In this document: positions 18,831-27,253 of the stretch, piece after piece | Layout: each line of letters begins with the position of its first letter | How positions within the stretch are numbered: the first letter of the stretch is position 1 | IMG/VR virus record: IMGVR_UViG_3300047322_000209 | Location: 1 to 39,547 of that record | Strand: one strand, 5' to 3' | DNA from: a virus | DNA: 39,547 nucleotides | The notes under the pieces: generated by a model | Databases searched by the model: none | Seen by the model: the letters and a program-made list of their open reading frames with translations, nothing else | Told to the model about the DNA's origin: nothing | Translations under genes and position numbers: made by a program

Positions 18831-20750
18831 GTGGCCACGCTGGCATCACTGACAGTTGCACTGGGTATTGACACTGACCGTATTCGGGCCGGTGCTGCTG
18901 CCGCTGGTGGTGCAATCCGATCCATTGGCGTCGAGGCCGGTACGGCACAGGAAGACGTCTTTGGCCACATGCGTGCGCTTGACGGCCGTATCGTGTCGTC
19001 CGCCCACGCGAACATGACGAACGCTCAGCGAATAGGCAGCGCGTTCCGGGGAATCGGCCAGGTCTTTGACGGCCTTGCCCGCAACAACGTATCCCGGCTG
19101 CGCACGGGCCTATCCGCGCTGGGCAGTACAGGGCTGAAGGTCGCGGGTGGCCTGGGCAAGACATTCGGGGTGCTCAGCATCGGAGCCATTGGCGCTGCCG
19201 GTGCACTCGCCGCCGTGCCGCTGGCCGTGGTTGGTCTGGGTGCCAAGATTGCGTCTGAGAACAAGGGTGTGCAGGCTTCCTTCACCAAGCTGAAGGACCA
19301 CGTCAGTAAGAGCCTGACCAACCTGACTGCGCCGCTCATCAAGCCTATGGAGCAGGCAGCCGGGCAGCTATCCAAGATATTCGACCAGATCGGTCCCCAG
19401 CTCGGCCAGCTATTCAAGGCTGCCGCCCCGATGATTGCGCCGCTGGTGCAGGGGATTGGTGGTCTGGTCAAGGGCCTGGTCTCGGGCCTGGTCCCTGTGA
19501 TGAAGTCTGCGGGCCCGCTAGTCAAGGCCCTGGGTCGACTGTTCGCCACGCTGGGCAAGTCCCTGGGTGGCCTGCTACAGGGCCTATCCGCTGGCATTGG
19601 CGCGGCTGCCCCCGTGTTCGATGCGCTGGGGTCCGTGATCGCTGCGCTTGCTCCCACCCTGGGCAAGCTCATGGGGCAGATGTTGAAGATTGCGGGGCCG
19701 ATCCTGGCCCGGCTACTGACGGCGCTCGGCCCCGTGATCACTCAGCTTGGTGCGGCCCTAATGCCCATCATTGCTGCCCTGGGACCGGTGCTAAACGCAC
19801 TCATCTCGGCTGTCCTGGCGCTGGTGCAAGCGGTCCTACCGCTACTGCCGCCGCTTTCCATGCTGATTGTGGCGCTGCTTCCCGCGCTGACTCCGATCCT
19901 GCTAGCGCTTGTTCCTCTGTTCAACGCGCTGGCGGAAGTCATTGCAGCGCTGGTTCCCATCCTCATCCCGATCATTGACCTAGTGGCGAAGCTGGCCACC
20001 ATCCTGGCTAACTACCTGGCTAAGTACATCAATTCCGTTCTTGTCCCTGCGATCAAGGCTATTGCGGCCTTGCTACGAGGAGACTTCAGCGGTGCGTTTG
20101 GGTACGCAAAGCAGGCAGCCGGGGCCATGGTCAAGTGGTTGCTGAGCCTATTCACCAAGCTACCCGGACAGGTCTGGACGGCCGCTAAGCCGCTGGCTTC
20201 AAAGCTGTGGTCCGTTGCCAGCGAGGCTGGCGGAAAGCTGATCACTGCTAGCAAGAACGGCGTTAACAGTGCGCTTGGCTGGCTGAAGGCCCTACCTGGT
20301 CGCGCTGTCTCCGGACTGGGCGACCTGGGCGGGGTGCTGAAGCGTGCGGGCGAGTCGCTGATCCGTGGATTCATCAACGGCATCAAGTCCCAGTTTGGTG
20401 ACGTCAAGTCCACCCTTGGTGGCCTGACTAGCAAGCTGACTAGCTGGAAGGGCCCCGCGCCCCTTGACCGCAAGATCCTGACTCCCGCTGGCCGCATGGT
20501 CATTGGCGGTTTTCAGGAGGGCATCAAGCGTCAGACTCCGCTACTGCGCAAGCAACTACAGGGACTAACCGGCGACCTTCCCGGAATGGCTGCGGATATC
20601 TCGCCGCGCGGTGTCTTCAGCGCTTCCATGCGAAACGCGCAGTCCATCACCTTTGATGTGACCGGCGCTGACGAGGACATGAAGCGGCTCATTCGGCGCA
20701 TCGTCAAGAACGATGGTCGAGGCAATGTTCAGACGGCCTTTGGCCGATAA
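18831..20750 (+). CDS. Tape measure protein
   Basis: About 639 residues from GTG 18831 (GTG 18825 overlaps the GAGGGGG ribosome site). N-terminus ATLASLTVALGIDTDRI is typical. Long Ala/Leu/Gly/Pro-rich hydrophobic helices occupy residues 90-420, with repeated LAPLV/LGPVL-type segments. The C-terminus carries KGPAPLDRKILTPAGRMVIGGFQEGI, a common tape-measure end motif. It sets tail length; its modest size predicts a short siphovirus tail of about 0.1 micrometre by the usual residue-to-length rule. Confidence 0.93.
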   Translation: MATLASLTVALGIDTDRIRAGAAAAGGAIRSIGVEAGTAQEDVFGHMRALDGRIVSSAHANMTNAQRIGSAFRGIGQVFDGLARNNVSRLRTGLSALGSTGLKVAGGLGKTFGVLSIGAIGAAGALAAVPLAVVGLGAKIASENKGVQASFTKLKDHVSKSLTNLTAPLIKPMEQAAGQLSKIFDQIGPQLGQLFKAAAPMIAPLVQGIGGLVKGLVSGLVPVMKSAGPLVKALGRLFATLGKSLGGLLQGLSAGIGAAAPVFDALGSVIAALAPTLGKLMGQMLKIAGPILARLLTALGPVITQLGAALMPIIAALGPVLNALISAVLALVQAVLPLLPPLSMLIVALLPALTPILLALVPLFNALAEVIAALVPILIPIIDLVAKLATILANYLAKYINSVLVPAIKAIAALLRGDFSGAFGYAKQAAGAMVKWLLSLFTKLPGQVWTAAKPLASKLWSVASEAGGKLITASKNGVNSALGWLKALPGRAVSGLGDLGGVLKRAGESLIRGFINGIKSQFGDVKSTLGGLTSKLTSWKGPAPLDRKILTPAGRMVIGGFQEGIKRQTPLLRKQLQGLTGDLPGMAADISPRGVFSASMRNAQSITFDVTGADEDMKRLIRRIVKNDGRGNVQTAFGR

Positions 20751-20765
20751 CAGAAAGGGTCAGCG

Positions 20766-23700
20766 GTGGCCATCACCTTTCCGCTAGACATCCGTACGGA
20801 GCTGAATCTAGGTGGCGCTTGGGTGGACGTGTCGTCTGACGTCTACCTCCGCGATACTAAGCAGATCACGCGCGGTGTCAGGGATCAGGGGACTACCGCT
20901 GACCCTTCCACGCTGACATTCACGCTGAACAACAAGGATGGGAAGTACTCGCCCCGGAACGCCATGAGTCCGCTCTACGGGCTCACCAATCGCAACACCC
21001 CTGTCCGGCTGAGCCTGCCGGGTACGGGAGATTCCTACCTTCAGCTTGATGGCCAGGACGGCAACGTCTGCTCTACGCCGGACAAGGCTGCGCTTGACCT
21101 GACCGGCGACCTGGATATCCGCTGGGAGGGGGAGGCCAACTGGTACGGGCAGGAAAACCAGGTACTCATAGGGAAGTGGGATGACGCCAGCGACCAGTGT
21201 TCCTGGCTGCTGAATATCTCCCAGGGAACCATGTTCTTCCAGTATTCGACTACTGGGGCCCAGGCGACTTCAACCGCGTTTATGCAGCGGGATCTTCCTA
21301 TCCTGCCGACTCGCGCGGCGCTGCGGGCAACCGTCCATATCGACACCACGGCGCAGACGGCTACATTCACCTTTTACTACGCCACCGTTTTTGCCGGCCC
21401 GTATACCGCATTCGACGGCGGATCGACAGTCGTAAATATCGGGACCGCGCATAACACGGTAAAGAACAGCACCGCCGCCCTGTCGATTGGCCTAACCGAC
21501 TTCCGGCACGGTCAGCCTGGTGCACGGTCACGTCACCCGCTGGTCGGTCGCTGCTACCGGGCAGAGGTACGGAACGGCATCAGCGGCCCTGTGGTGGCCT
21601 CTCCAGACTTCCGGGCACTGGGAGACCAGGCAACGTCTACAACGGACGCACAGGGCAACGTGTGGACGCTGAAGGGCAACGCTGAGATACGCAACCGGGA
21701 AGACAGGTTCGTCGGCGAGATCAGCCGTTGGCCACTGGCCTGGTCCGCTGACGACGCTGACGTGTGGACGTCCGTAACGGCTTCAGGTCTACTCCGCCGG
21801 ATGGGCCAGGGAAACAAGCCGCTTGACTCGACGCTGCGCCGCCGCATTCCGTCCGGTACGCCGCTGGCCTATTGGCCATGCGAGGAATCCCAGGATGCGA
21901 CCGTTGCCTACTCGCCTATCCCGGGTGTCCGGCCCGCGCTGCTCACTAACGTGGACTGGGCCTCTCAGGATTCCCTACCGTCGAGCCTCCCGCTTCCCAC
22001 CCTGCACCCGCTGAGTGTCCTTGATGCGCACGTCCCTGGTGTCTCGACTACCGGGCAATGGCAAGTCGAGTACGTCTACAACGCGTTCGGCAAGGTGCCC
22101 CCGTCGGCAGGCAATGAAGCCCCGATAGGCAGCGTGTTCACCACGGGCAGCGTAGTGCGATGGGACTTCACCGCTAAGTCAACCGTGGCTCACATCTACG
22201 GCTACGACGATAACGGTGTGCAGGTGGTCAACCAGCCCATTGGTATCGGTGACGATATCTTCAACGGGTGGGTTCGCGTCCAGTTCCACGGGGCCAACAA
22301 CTCTGATGGCACGTATACCGTCGGAATCAACTGGCAGGACGTAGGCGGAGACGCTGGCGGCTTTGCCGTGTCGGGTACTGGGACGGTCGGGTACGTCAAC
22401 CGTGTGTATTGCGCGTGGACGGCGCTAAACGATGGCTGGGGTTTCGGTCACCTCTACGTACTACCGACGCTGAACCAGAGTTTCCTTACCGGTTCTGACA
22501 ACGCGTACAACGGGGACGGCGCTTATGCGCGCATGCTGCGCCTGGCCACGGAAGAGGACTTCAGTCTTGAGCGTATTCCGGGAAGCCTGCTTCCCCTTGC
22601 CGTTGGCTTCCAGCGGCCCGACGCGCTACTAACCCTGGTCGAGGCTGCTGCCGACACTGACGGCGGTCTGTTGACTGAGACGTCCGCGCGCTTGGGCCTG
22701 CGCTACCGCGATCGGTCGAGCATGTACAGCCAGGCCCCCGCCCTAACGCTGTCCTACACCGACCCTGGCCTAGGCCCGGACCTTCAGCCGGTAGACGACG
22801 ATACGAACATTTTCAATGACATCACGGTGCAGCGAGATGGTGGCTCATCCTTCCGGGCGTTCCTGGCATCCGGCCCCATGTCCATCGCTGACCCGCCGGT
22901 CGGTATTGGTAAGTACGACACGTCATACACCGTGTCACTCGCTGACGACAGCCAGCCTGAGCCTGTGGCCAACTGGCGATTGCACCTGAGCACGTTTGAT
23001 GGCGCGCGGTATCCGGTTGTCTCGCTGCTGCTCCACAAGCCTGGCGCTGACGTGCTGATCCCGGACACCATTGGCCTGCGCGAGGGTGACAAGATCCGGC
23101 TAACCAACCTGCCCCAGTGGGTCAGTAACAATGACGTGGACCTAATCGTCATGGGTTGGTCTGAGACGCTGGACATGTACACGTGGCAGATTGATTTCAA
23201 CTGCATCCCTGCCGACCCATGGGAAGTCGCCACCCTTGACGCCAATCTGACGGCGGACGCTGAGGGTGCCACCCTGGCTACGGCCATGGGGACGACTACC
23301 ACCACGGCCAGTGTCAGCGGCCCGCTATGGTCTGCCGACCCCGCCCAGCTTCCCTGGGATATCTCGGTAGGTGGGGAGCGCATGACCGTGCAAGCCGTCG
23401 GAACCATCCTTAACGGCAACTCCGACTTTGCGGCGAACGTGACTGGGTGGTCCGGGCTTAGTGGTGCGTCCGTGGCCTGGTCCTCCGCGCAGGCTAAGTC
23501 AGGCAACGGCTCGGCCTTGCTCACCACGGGCACTCTGGCCGGACCGCGCGTCGAGGCCACCAGCGTGGCTGTAACGGTGGGACAGCAGTACCGGGCAAGC
23601 GGCTGGCTGTTTGCCTTCCAGGCCCTTCCGCTGGGTGCTGCCGTAAGCGTCAACTGGTACACCAGTACTGGCACTTACATTTCGACGTCGACCAACGGGG

Positions 23701-23969
23701 CCGTTCCAACGGTCGGTGCCTGGCAGTTCTACGACGCCACCTTTACCGCCCCCGCTACTGCCGCCAAGGCGGGTGTTTTCTTCACCTGTTCCGGCACGCC
23801 TGGCACTGGGCTAAAGCTCTACGGTGACCTGGTCAAGCTCACCCCTGTGAGCACGTACGCGACCAGTCCGCAGACCTTGACGGTTACCCGCAGCGTGAAT
23901 GGCGTGGTCAAGGCCCAGACTTCCGGCACGGCCGTTACGCTGGCTGACACTCCGATCATCGCTCTTTAG
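20766..23969 (+). CDS. Large minor tail protein with carbohydrate-binding-like end
   Basis: 1067 residues, GTG start at 20766 after GAAAGGGTCAGCG. It begins AITFPLDIRTELNLGGAWVD, a distal-tail type start. Next come a region with QDGNVCSTPDKAALDLTGDL resembling a concanavalin-like sandwich, then a tail-hub section (RIPGSLLPLAVGFQRPDAL, IRLTNLPQWV). The last 200 residues (NSDFAANVTGWSGLSGASV onward, AKSGNGSALLTTGTLAG) resemble a CBM4/9-type jelly roll. Probably the tail tip protein that contacts the cell surface. Domain calls beyond minor tail are inference. Confidence 0.87.
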   Translation: MAITFPLDIRTELNLGGAWVDVSSDVYLRDTKQITRGVRDQGTTADPSTLTFTLNNKDGKYSPRNAMSPLYGLTNRNTPVRLSLPGTGDSYLQLDGQDGNVCSTPDKAALDLTGDLDIRWEGEANWYGQENQVLIGKWDDASDQCSWLLNISQGTMFFQYSTTGAQATSTAFMQRDLPILPTRAALRATVHIDTTAQTATFTFYYATVFAGPYTAFDGGSTVVNIGTAHNTVKNSTAALSIGLTDFRHGQPGARSRHPLVGRCYRAEVRNGISGPVVASPDFRALGDQATSTTDAQGNVWTLKGNAEIRNREDRFVGEISRWPLAWSADDADVWTSVTASGLLRRMGQGNKPLDSTLRRRIPSGTPLAYWPCEESQDATVAYSPIPGVRPALLTNVDWASQDSLPSSLPLPTLHPLSVLDAHVPGVSTTGQWQVEYVYNAFGKVPPSAGNEAPIGSVFTTGSVVRWDFTAKSTVAHIYGYDDNGVQVVNQPIGIGDDIFNGWVRVQFHGANNSDGTYTVGINWQDVGGDAGGFAVSGTGTVGYVNRVYCAWTALNDGWGFGHLYVLPTLNQSFLTGSDNAYNGDGAYARMLRLATEEDFSLERIPGSLLPLAVGFQRPDALLTLVEAAADTDGGLLTETSARLGLRYRDRSSMYSQAPALTLSYTDPGLGPDLQPVDDDTNIFNDITVQRDGGSSFRAFLASGPMSIADPPVGIGKYDTSYTVSLADDSQPEPVANWRLHLSTFDGARYPVVSLLLHKPGADVLIPDTIGLREGDKIRLTNLPQWVSNNDVDLIVMGWSETLDMYTWQIDFNCIPADPWEVATLDANLTADAEGATLATAMGTTTTTASVSGPLWSADPAQLPWDISVGGERMTVQAVGTILNGNSDFAANVTGWSGLSGASVAWSSAQAKSGNGSALLTTGTLAGPRVEATSVAVTVGQQYRASGWLFAFQALPLGAAVSVNWYTSTGTYISTSTNGAVPTVGAWQFYDATFTAPATAAKAGVFFTCSGTPGTGLKLYGDLVKLTPVSTYATSPQTLTVTRSVNGVVKAQTSGTAVTLADTPIIAL

Positions 23970-23981
23970 GAAGGTTTCCCC

Positions 23982-24506
23982 TTGACTTACCCTGCCATCA
24001 ATCCCGGTGTCCGGGTGACTGCTGCGCTGCTCAATTCCATGTTGCCCGTCATGATCTACAAGCCTGGCCACACGGACCGCGCGTCGACCACCACACTGGC
24101 AGACGATCCGGATCTGATTGCGCCCCTGGCTGCCAACGGGGTGTATTACGTGCGCATGTTCCTGCACACCGCAGCGAACAACGCCACGAGGTTCCGTTGC
24201 CAGTGGGGCCTACCTACGGGAGCTACGTGCACCCGTTCGGCCATTGGCCCCGACCAGGGCGTAATCCTGTCGAGTACGTCATCTGGCGGACAGGGTCGAT
24301 TCGGTGTGCATGGCGCCACGTCTACGGCCGTCATCTACGGAAACCGCGATGACCCCAGCAACCAGGTTGTGTCCATCGAAGAGGGGATTGTCTTCATGGG
24401 GACGACCGCCGGGAACGTGAGCCTTCAGTGGGCTCAGGCAACTTCCGGCACGGCTACGGTCCGGCTGGCCCAGGGGTCCTTCATGGAGGTTCGCCGACTC
24501 GCCTAA
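23982..24506 (+). CDS. Tail tip / receptor-contact protein
   Basis: 174 residues, TTG start at 23982 after AGGAAGG. Begins MTYPAINPGVRVTAALLNSM, a start common to actinophage proteins lying after the minor tail gene. The rest is beta-rich with DQGVILSSTSSGGQGRFGVHG and ends FMEVRRLA. Likely a short appendage or receptor-binding subunit, judged by position and beta content. No enzyme motif seen. Confidence 0.75.
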   Translation: MTYPAINPGVRVTAALLNSMLPVMIYKPGHTDRASTTTLADDPDLIAPLAANGVYYVRMFLHTAANNATRFRCQWGLPTGATCTRSAIGPDQGVILSSTSSGGQGRFGVHGATSTAVIYGNRDDPSNQVVSIEEGIVFMGTTAGNVSLQWAQATSGTATVRLAQGSFMEVRRLA

Positions 24507-24512
24507 GTCACA

Positions 24513-24526
24513 TACCAAATTTGGTA
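24513..24526. promoter_or_regulatory. Operator palindrome i
   Basis: Perfect TACCAAATTTGGTA between tail and lysis genes, directly before a terminator hairpin. Confidence 0.7.
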
Positions 24527-24529
24527 GGT

Positions 24530-24567
24530 GGGTCGCTCGCATCGCGCGGGCGGCCCCCTGCCTTTTC
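24530..24567 (+). terminator. Terminator between tail and lysis modules
   Basis: GGGTCGCTCGC pairs with GCGGGCGGCCC (11 bp with two G:U pairs), followed by CTGCCTTTTC. Confidence 0.65.
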
Positions 24568-24581
24568 AGAGAGGAACTACC

Positions 24582-25454
24582 TTGGGTATCAAGGGCATTG
24601 ACGTCAGTTCGTTTCAGCCGGACACGCCGAACCTGACTGGGTTTGACTTCTGCTTCATCAAGGCCACTGAAGGCACCAGCTACACCAATCCGCGCATGGC
24701 CGCTCAGGTCAAGGCAGCGCGCGCAAAGGGCGTAGTCGTTGGGTTCTATCACTTCCTGCACGCTGGCAACATCGCTGCCCAGGCTGCCTATTTCGTCAGG
24801 CAGTCGGCGAGCATCGCGGGTGATGTGCTGTGGTGTGACTGGGAGTCGGACGCGACCAGCGCTGAAAAGGACGCGTTCATCAAGGAAGTTCAGCGGCTAC
24901 GGGGCGCATCGCATCGCGTTGGCCTGTACTGCAACACGGCCTATTGGACTGGCCGAGACAAGTCGGGTTTCTACGGTGACGCGCTGTGGATTGCGGTTTA
25001 CAACGGCAAGCCTGGCCAGCCTGGCATCAATGCCCGTTGGATGTTCCACCAGTACGCGGACAAGCCTGTTGACACGTCGTACTCTGTCTGGGCCAGCCGT
25101 GCAGCGCTGAAGGCTTGGGCCAGCAAGACTCCCATTGCGGTGAAGCCTGCCGCCCCGGCCAAGCCTGCGGTTGACCTTTCCCGCCTAGTGGCTGCCGCCC
25201 GGAACGACCCGCACGCCCCGCAGGGTCACCAGACGTACGCCGCTGGGGTCAAGGTGGTTGAGGCTGCCCTACGCGCTGCCAAGCTGCTGGCACCCCACTA
25301 CGCCAGCGATGGCAGCTACGGCACCACGACCCTAACCGCGTACCGGAACTGGCAGCTAAGGCAGGGTTACCGGGGCAAGGACGCTGACGGCATTCCGGGC
25401 CGCGAGTCGCTGGCCAAGCTGGGCAAGCGCTACGGCTTCACTGTCGTTTCGTAA
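24582..25454 (+). CDS. Endolysin: GH25 muramidase
   Basis: 290 residues, TTG start at 24582 behind GAGAGGA. Glycoside hydrolase 25 domain in residues 1-190: IKGIDVSSFQ (D7), GFYHFLHAGN, and WCDWES with catalytic D86/E88. After a Pro/Ala/Lys linker (AVKPAAPAKPAV), a peptidoglycan-binding-type domain has YASDGSYGTTTLTAYRNWQ and GIPGRESLAKLGKRYGF. It cleaves the beta-1,4 bond between MurNAc and GlcNAc. No signal peptide, so a holin is needed. Starting further upstream would translate through the terminator. Confidence 0.95.
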   Translation: MGIKGIDVSSFQPDTPNLTGFDFCFIKATEGTSYTNPRMAAQVKAARAKGVVVGFYHFLHAGNIAAQAAYFVRQSASIAGDVLWCDWESDATSAEKDAFIKEVQRLRGASHRVGLYCNTAYWTGRDKSGFYGDALWIAVYNGKPGQPGINARWMFHQYADKPVDTSYSVWASRAALKAWASKTPIAVKPAAPAKPAVDLSRLVAAARNDPHAPQGHQTYAAGVKVVEAALRAAKLLAPHYASDGSYGTTTLTAYRNWQLRQGYRGKDADGIPGRESLAKLGKRYGFTVVS

Positions 25455-25465
25455 CGGGGGTTAAC

Positions 25466-25702
25466 GTGTCTGAAGAGAACCCCTTTGGAGTGACCATTTC
25501 CGCGCGCGAGATTTATGACCAGATTGTTGGCCTGCGCGATGACGTGCGATCACTCGTCCAGTCCAACCAGGAAGTCAGCCGGACGCTAGATGACCATGAG
25601 TCGCGTCTCCGCAGCGTCGAGCGCTGGAAGTACTCAGTGCCGCTGGCTGCCCTGGGTGCCGTTGCGTCTACTGGCGTAGCCGTCTTCACTGCCCTTCACT
25701 AA
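25466..25702 (+). CDS. Membrane protein, holin-associated candidate
   Basis: 78 residues, GTG start at 25466, 11 nt after the endolysin stop. An amphipathic helical N-terminus with coiled-coil character (REIYDQIVGLRDDVRSLVQS) is followed by a single C-terminal membrane helix (VPLAALGAVASTGVAVFTAL). This resembles XhlA-like lysis proteins. Part of the lysis cassette by position. Confidence 0.8.
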   Translation: MSEENPFGVTISAREIYDQIVGLRDDVRSLVQSNQEVSRTLDDHESRLRSVERWKYSVPLAALGAVASTGVAVFTALH

Positions 25703-25795
25703 GTGTCACCTTCGGCTGTCGGGTGTGTCCCATTTCGTACGGGTGCACCCCGGGCCGGCCGAGACCCAATCCGTAACCCAACGTAAGGAAAACAT
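25703..25795. other. Gap in the lysis cassette with GGGTGCACCC
   Basis: No gene. It contains the palindrome GGGTGCACCC (25741-25750) followed by a GC-rich stretch and GAGACCCAA. The same two motifs occur near 8977-9067. Meaning unknown. Confidence 0.3.
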
Positions 25796-26020
25796 ATGGC
25801 TGACCATGAGGCCCCGCGCCTAGGCATCCTGTCCCGCCTGAAGGCATCCGCCCGCTACGGCTTCCTGGCCAAGGTCAAGAACGGCGTGGCCTGGGCAGTG
25901 ACTCACCGGCGCAAGGTGGCGGCTGCCGTAGTCGTGGCGCTCCCGCTCGTTTCCCGCGCGCTGCCTGACTTCCCGTCCGCTGAAGTCCTGACTTTCATCC
26001 GGGCCTATTTCGGCGCGTAA
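25796..26020 (+). CDS. Probable holin
   Basis: 74 residues from ATG 25796 after AAGGAAAAC. One clear hydrophobic helix (KVAAAVVVALPLVSRAL) preceded by a basic amphipathic region with positive charges (RLKASARYGFLAKVKNGVAW, THRRK). Small membrane proteins after the endolysin usually act as holins or anti-holins. Which of the two lysis membrane proteins makes the hole cannot be told from sequence. Confidence 0.7.
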   Translation: MADHEAPRLGILSRLKASARYGFLAKVKNGVAWAVTHRRKVAAAVVVALPLVSRALPDFPSAEVLTFIRAYFGA

Positions 26021-26036
26021 GTAACCGACTCGCTAG
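26021..26036 (+). promoter_or_regulatory. 16-bp directional element, copy 3
   Basis: Exact GTAACCGACTCGCTAG starting at the first base after the holin stop and ending 35 nt before GTG 26072. Confidence 0.65.
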
Positions 26037-26037
26037 A

Positions 26038-26068
26038 GCCTCCCCAGGAACACCAAATCTGGGGAGGC
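26038..26068 (+). promoter_or_regulatory. Leader hairpin hiding a ribosome site
   Basis: GCCTCCCCAG (26038-26047) and CTGGGGAGGC (26059-26068) form a perfect 10-bp stem. The GGGGAGG ribosome site for GTG 26072 is in the 3' arm, so translation may be held back until the hairpin opens. Confidence 0.7.
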
Positions 26069-26071
26069 CAC

Positions 26072-26629
26072 GTGTACAACATCGGGCTTATCGGTAAGAA
26101 GCGTTCCGGCAAGGACACTGCCGCATTGCATCTTGTGCATATCCGCGCGTATACCCGCCTGGCATTCGCTGACCCACTCAAAGAGATGGCGCTGTCCCTT
26201 GACCCGCTGATCCCGACCGGCATTGACTCGCACGGCCGGATCTACACCCGCCTTTCTCGGCTAATTGCTGACGTGGGCTGGGAGTATGCCAAGGACCATT
26301 ACGCGGAGATTCGCCGAATCCTTCAGCGCACGGGTCACACGGTACGGGAATACGATAAGGACTTTTGGCTACGCCCCATGCGCCAGAAGTTGAACAATGC
26401 CGAGCGCTGGAACGTCCCCGTGATCATCACGGATGTCCGGTACCCCAATGAGGCTGAGATGCTGCGCCAGCGTGGCTTCCGGCTGGTCCGCATTGTCCGG
26501 CCTGAACCGCTCAGCGGGTATGGCGACACGCACGAAAGCGAGACTGCGCTAGACGACTACGCGGCAGACGTGACCATTCACAACGGCGGCTCGCTCGCTG
26601 GCCTGCACGCTGCCATCTCGGCCGTATGA
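26072..26629 (+). CDS. Deoxynucleoside monophosphate kinase
   Basis: 185 residues, GTG start at 26072. A P-loop GKKRSGKDT (residues 8-16) with the N-terminal strand YNIGLI, RLAFADPLKEMA (kinase LID/substrate region) and VIITDVRYPNEAEMLRQRGFRLVRIVRP are typical of phage dNMP kinases. It makes dNDPs from dNMPs and completes the nucleotide route begun by ThyX and dCMP deaminase. It follows 16-bp element copy 3 and a hairpin leader; a terminator follows. Confidence 0.92.
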   Translation: MYNIGLIGKKRSGKDTAALHLVHIRAYTRLAFADPLKEMALSLDPLIPTGIDSHGRIYTRLSRLIADVGWEYAKDHYAEIRRILQRTGHTVREYDKDFWLRPMRQKLNNAERWNVPVIITDVRYPNEAEMLRQRGFRLVRIVRPEPLSGYGDTHESETALDDYAADVTIHNGGSLAGLHAAISAV

Positions 26630-26632
26630 CTG

Positions 26633-26676
26633 AACGCCCCTGGTTGTCCCATTTTGGGATGGCTGGGGGCGTTTCG
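26633..26676 (+). terminator. Terminator after dNMP kinase
   Basis: AACGCCCC ... GGGGCGTT with inner CCCA/TGGG pairing, followed by a T-containing tail TTTCGTCGTTTC. Confidence 0.65.
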
Positions 26677-26753
26677 TCGTTTCGGGGCACCTGTCTGAGT
26701 CCCTGTGCGCTGGCCCTGGCCACTACCCGGCGGACGACCAGTACTGACCCAGG

Positions 26754-26767
26754 TACCAAAATTGGTA
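26754..26767. promoter_or_regulatory. Operator palindrome j
   Basis: Perfect TACCAAAATTGGTA 11 nt before a -35. An additional half-site CACCTACC lies in the promoter spacer at 26792-26799. Confidence 0.72.
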
Positions 26768-26778
26768 GGTGGTCCAGC

Positions 26779-26807
26779 TTGCACAGTGGGCCACCTACCG
26801 GTAATGT
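26779..26807 (+). promoter_or_regulatory. Operator-capped sigma-70-like promoter
   Basis: TTGCAC (26779-26784), exact 17-nt spacer, TAATGT (26802-26807). Best of the four capped promoters. Drives 26844-27155 and perhaps the repressor candidate. Confidence 0.65.
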
Positions 26808-26843
26808 TCTTCCTGTCAGCACAACGAGGAAGGGACCGGGGTC

Positions 26844-27155
26844 ATGATCACGTTCATTCACCAGGGCCAGGAAGTCAGCGAGACCGAGTACCGCGCGGCG
26901 ACTGAGACCCGCTACGTGATCAAGTACAACCGGACCACTACCCACATCGACGGCATCGGGGCCCGCAGCACTGGCGGCGGGAATGACCAGGGTGACCACG
27001 TCAGCTACTACGCGCAGAATGCATGCGGGGTGCTGACGCGGGGTCGCCTGGCCACGGGTGCCAGCTTCACCGACCTGGCTGACGCGCTGGCCGACGCTCG
27101 CAAGTCGGGGCGCAAGGTGTGCAAGCACTGCGAGGCTGCCGCTACGGCGGAGTGA
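26844..27155 (+). CDS. Hypothetical 103-residue protein
   Basis: Starts at ATG 26844 with GAAGGGACC upstream. N-terminal beta segments (MITFIHQGQEVSETEY), a YVIKYNRTTTHIDGIGARS loop, and a C-terminal CKHC motif. It shares the small C-x2-C end design with the first 60 residues of the next gene. Under an operator-capped promoter, so a regulated early or lysogenic gene. No known family. Confidence 0.75.
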   Translation: MITFIHQGQEVSETEYRAATETRYVIKYNRTTTHIDGIGARSTGGGNDQGDHVSYYAQNACGVLTRGRLATGASFTDLADALADARKSGRKVCKHCEAAATAE

Positions 27156-27160
27156 GCAGG

Positions 27161-27174
27161 TACCAAAATTGGTA
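27161..27174. promoter_or_regulatory. Operator palindrome k
   Basis: Perfect TACCAAAATTGGTA 12 nt before the -35 of the repressor-candidate promoter. It would allow autoregulation. Confidence 0.72.
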
Positions 27175-27186
27175 GGTGGGCCTGAC

Positions 27187-27215
27187 TTGCAATCAGGCCC
27201 GCCGACCACTAGTGT
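27187..27215 (+). promoter_or_regulatory. Operator-capped sigma-70-like promoter
   Basis: TTGCAA (27187-27192), 17-nt spacer, TAGTGT (27210-27215). The -35 lies in the loop of an inverted repeat GGGCCTGA/TCAGGCCC (27178-27200). Drives 27254-28723. Confidence 0.6.
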
Positions 27216-27253
27216 TCTTTCTGTAAGGCAGCGACGACGACAGGGGCGGGAAA

